From an uncultured Collinsella sp. (GTDB lineage: Bacteria; Actinomycetota; Coriobacteriia; Coriobacteriales; Coriobacteriaceae), in assembly GCA_900548495.1 (NCBI GenBank), contig URKT01000004.1, positions 1 through 40,804 on the forward strand: a DNA stretch of 40,804 nucleotides, read 5' to 3'. The notes below the pieces were generated by a model, which saw only the letters and a list, made by a program, of their open reading frames with translations, made no database searches and was not told the origin of the DNA. Below, in pieces: positions 39,037 through 40,804 of this stretch. How positions within the stretch are numbered: the stretch's first letter is position 1; each line of letters begins with the position of its first letter. Made by a program: the position numbers and the translations under genes.

Positions 39037-40428
39037 ATGTTTATCGGAAGAACAGTGGAAATGTCCGAGCTCAATCGACTGTATGGCACGGGCTCCTTTG
39101 AAATGCCTGTGATTTACGGCCGCCGTCGCGTGGGTAAAACGCGCCTTATCACAGAGTTCATCCAAGGCAAGAAGGCTATTTACTTTCAAGCTCGTCGTAC
39201 CAATGCGGAGGCAAACCTGCACGGCTTTAGCCAGGCGATACTTGCAGGCTCGGTTGGTGCTGCAGGCGTGTCGTTTCGTAGTTTTGACGAAGCGTTCGAT
39301 GCATTGGCTACCATGGCTCGCACGGAACGTTTGATTGTCGTGATCGACGAGTATCCTTATCTCGCCCAATCGAATCCCGAGATCAGCTCGTTGCTGCAAG
39401 ACAAGATCGATCACTTGTACAAAGAGACCAAGCTTATGCTTATCCTGTGCGGGTCGTCGCTTTCGTTTATGGAAGAGCAGGTGTTGGGCTACGAGAGTCC
39501 GCTATACGGTAGGCGTACGACCCAGTTTAAGATCATGCCGCTCGATTTTACGACGACCCTCGGGTTGTGGCAGAGCATGGGTCGCGAAGACGCTGCAGTT
39601 TGCTATGGCATGACGGGTGGCATTCCTGCATATATCGAGAAAGTCGATCCTGCCGCACCGCTCAAGGACAACATCAAACGTCTATTTCTTACTCCTACGG
39701 GCTATCTCTTTGAGGAGCCGAGTAACCTGCTGTTGCAAGAGTGCCGCAATCCCGAGCAATATGATGCGATCGTGCAAGCAATTGCTCAGGGGCGCTCGAG
39801 GATCTCGGAGATTGCGAGCTCTACGGGAATCCCTGCGAGCAACGTAAAGAGCTATGTGGATAAGCTGGCGTCGCTTGGGATTGTCGAGCGCGAGCTGCCC
39901 CTAAACGAGACGAGCAATAAGCGAGCCGTGTATCTGCTGAGCGACCAGATGTTTAGGTTCTGGTACAAGTTTGTGCCGCAGAACATTGGGCTGATTCAAA
40001 ACGATATGGCCGAGATGGCGTATAAGCGCATTGAGCCGCACGTATCGGATTACATGGGTACGGTCTTTGAGCTTATATGCAGGCAATACGTGTACGAACT
40101 CGCGCGCGCGGGCCAGCTCGATGTGGTTCCGGCGAGCGTCGGGCGCTGGTGGGGGACGGACAATCGCACACATACGCAGGAAGAAATCGACTTGATTGTT
40201 GACGATGGCGAGGGCGCTGCGCTGTTTGCGGAGTGCAAATGGCGCAATGAACCGGTTGGCGAGGATGTGCTGCAAAAGCTCGTGCACCGAAGCGAGCTCT
40301 TTAGACGGCAGCAAAAAAGCTATGTGATCTTCTCGAAGCGAGGCTTTACGCAAGGATGTCAGGATGCTGCGGCGAGCAGGGGAGATACCAAGCTGATTTC
40401 GTTTGCCGAGATGTGCGAGCGGAGATAA
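39037..40428 (+). CDS. AAA ATPase with DUF234-type C-terminal domain
   Basis: A 463-residue ATP-binding protein. Walker A is GRRRVGKT (28-35) and Walker B IVVIDEYPYL (100-109) with Asp104. A winged-helix-like region follows at about 245-290 (QGRSRISEIASSTGIPASNVKSYVDKLASLGIVER). The C-terminal DUF234-like domain (about 310-463) holds EEIDLIV ... FAECKW, a pattern of restriction-endonuclease-like folds. Such ATPases are frequent in Archaea and anaerobic bacteria with unknown role. AAGGAAGG 8 bases before ATG 39037. Probably self-regulated through the palindrome just upstream. Confidence 0.85.
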   Translation: MFIGRTVEMSELNRLYGTGSFEMPVIYGRRRVGKTRLITEFIQGKKAIYFQARRTNAEANLHGFSQAILAGSVGAAGVSFRSFDEAFDALATMARTERLIVVIDEYPYLAQSNPEISSLLQDKIDHLYKETKLMLILCGSSLSFMEEQVLGYESPLYGRRTTQFKIMPLDFTTTLGLWQSMGREDAAVCYGMTGGIPAYIEKVDPAAPLKDNIKRLFLTPTGYLFEEPSNLLLQECRNPEQYDAIVQAIAQGRSRISEIASSTGIPASNVKSYVDKLASLGIVERELPLNETSNKRAVYLLSDQMFRFWYKFVPQNIGLIQNDMAEMAYKRIEPHVSDYMGTVFELICRQYVYELARAGQLDVVPASVGRWWGTDNRTHTQEEIDLIVDDGEGAALFAECKWRNEPVGEDVLQKLVHRSELFRRQQKSYVIFSKRGFTQGCQDAAASRGDTKLISFAEMCERR

Positions 40429-40476
40429 CCAAGCGCGCTCTGATTTGATGCTCGGAATGGGTCGCGCTAAGGATGC

Positions 40477-40591
40477 CAAGCGTAAAACCTTCAATGAAAA
40501 TGGCGTAAAAACTACATCTGTCATGGCGTAAAAACTACATTGAAAGTAGCGTAAAATCAGCATTGAGAATGGCGTAATTTCGCATATCGCA
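40477..40591. repeat. Five 23-bp iteron-like direct repeats
   Basis: Units start at 40477, 40500, 40523, 40546 and 40569, each 23 bases, with consensus ATGGCGTAAAAACTACATTG plus three bases. GCGTAA is kept in all five. Units 2 and 3 share their first 18 bases. The array ends 22 bases before the ATPase-type gene at 40614, as expected for an operator or iteron array. Confidence 0.8.
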
Positions 40592-40613
40592 TGATAGAGA
40601 GGGACGGCCGTCT

Positions 40614-40777
40614 ATGGATGCACCAAAGAGATTGACCCAAAAGGGATATAGGCCCCGGCTCATAGAGGAGCGCCTCGACACCCTTATGCGGGCGTTTGGC
40701 TGTGTGGAGATCAACGGCCCCAAATGGTGCGGCAAGACCTGGACGGCGCTCTCTCGCTCGGCGAGCGTCTCCAGGCT
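40614..40777 (+). CDS. ATP-binding protein, DUF4143-type, truncated by contig end
   Basis: Only the first 54 or so residues are present: MDAPKRLTQKGYRPRLIEER ... VEINGPKWCGKTWTAL. Walker A is GPKWCGKT (about 36-43). This N-terminus is typical of the AAA_14/DUF4143 ATPases. The reading continues to the window end, but from 40778 the sequence is adapter, so the true gene is cut there. No clear ribosome binding site besides GAGAGGGACGG. Confidence 0.75.
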
Positions 40778-40804
40778 CTGTCTCTTATACACATCTCCGA
40801 GCCC
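40778..40804. other. Nextera transposase adapter (sequencing artefact)
   Basis: CTGTCTCTTATACACATCT (40778-40796) is the Tn5 mosaic end used in Nextera libraries and the following CCGAGCCC is the start of the Nextera read-2 adapter. It is not genomic. On the minus strand it would encode the well-known false start MYKRQ. Confidence 0.98.

Noticed and set aside
40535..40792. Minus-strand protein beginning MYKRQ
   Set aside because: Its start is translated Nextera adapter and the rest is antisense to the truncated ATPase gene and iterons.

Overview
The window looks like part of a contig from a high-GC actinobacterium of the class Coriobacteriia, most likely Collinsella or a close relative. This rests on protein style and gene content: a FabK-type FAS II operon, an S10-type ribosomal protein block with Coriobacteria-like proteins, a selenium-type xanthine dehydrogenase cluster, a DUF559/AbiEi-like protein and DUF234/DUF4143 ATPases, with intergenic hairpin repeats between them. 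It is inference, not a database result. The last 27 bases are Illumina Nextera transposase adapter, so the window ends at a contig end of a short-read assembly and its last gene is cut.

Layout. (1) 110-10237: biotin ligase birA on the minus strand faces a plus-strand operon fabH-acpP-fabK-fabD-fabG-fabF-accB-fabZ-accC-accDA. This is a complete set for malonyl-CoA synthesis and type II fatty acid elongation, with AccD and AccA fused in one chain; BirA would biotinylate AccB. (2) 10254-13457: an orphan PTS EIIC protein, a cation diffusion facilitator and a histidine phosphatase. (3) 13458-13916: a near-perfect 49-bp inverted repeat, then a promoter and structured leader. (4) 13917-19705: rplC-rplD-rplW / rplB-rpsS-rplV-rpsC-rplP-rpmC-rpsQ / rplN-rplX. 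The block lacks rpsJ at its front, stops at a terminator after rplX, and has internal structured leaders before rplB and rplN. (5) 20243-22072: a Gfo/Idh/MocA dehydrogenase with a DeoR regulator. Then comes an array of six 15-bp motifs in alternating orientation at a 40-41 bp period, and two minus-strand genes (RluD-like pseudouridine synthase, U32/RlhA-like protein). (6) 25971-27117: RidA and a YheO/DauR-type regulator. (7) 27470-36845: purine catabolism cluster with NCS2 permease, SsnA amidohydrolase, YgfK-like flavin/Fe-S protein, polyferredoxin and a fused 2Fe-2S/molybdopterin xanthine dehydrogenase. (8) 36951-40804: an accessory end with two arrays of 62-bp hairpin units flanking an AbiEi/DUF559-like gene, an ATPase gene behind a perfect 25-bp palindrome, and a truncated second ATPase gene behind five 23-bp iterons.

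How the parts work together. Region 1 makes fatty acids. Region 7 plausibly imports and oxidises purines, passing electrons from the Mo enzyme through its 2Fe-2S domains and the polyferredoxin to YgfK; the adjacent YheO-type regulator probably controls it. The most unusual material is non-coding: the alternating motif array (22219-22434), the long inverted repeat (13493-13657), the 62-bp arrays, the operator-like repeats in front of each accessory gene, and the three structured leaders of the split ribosomal protein block.
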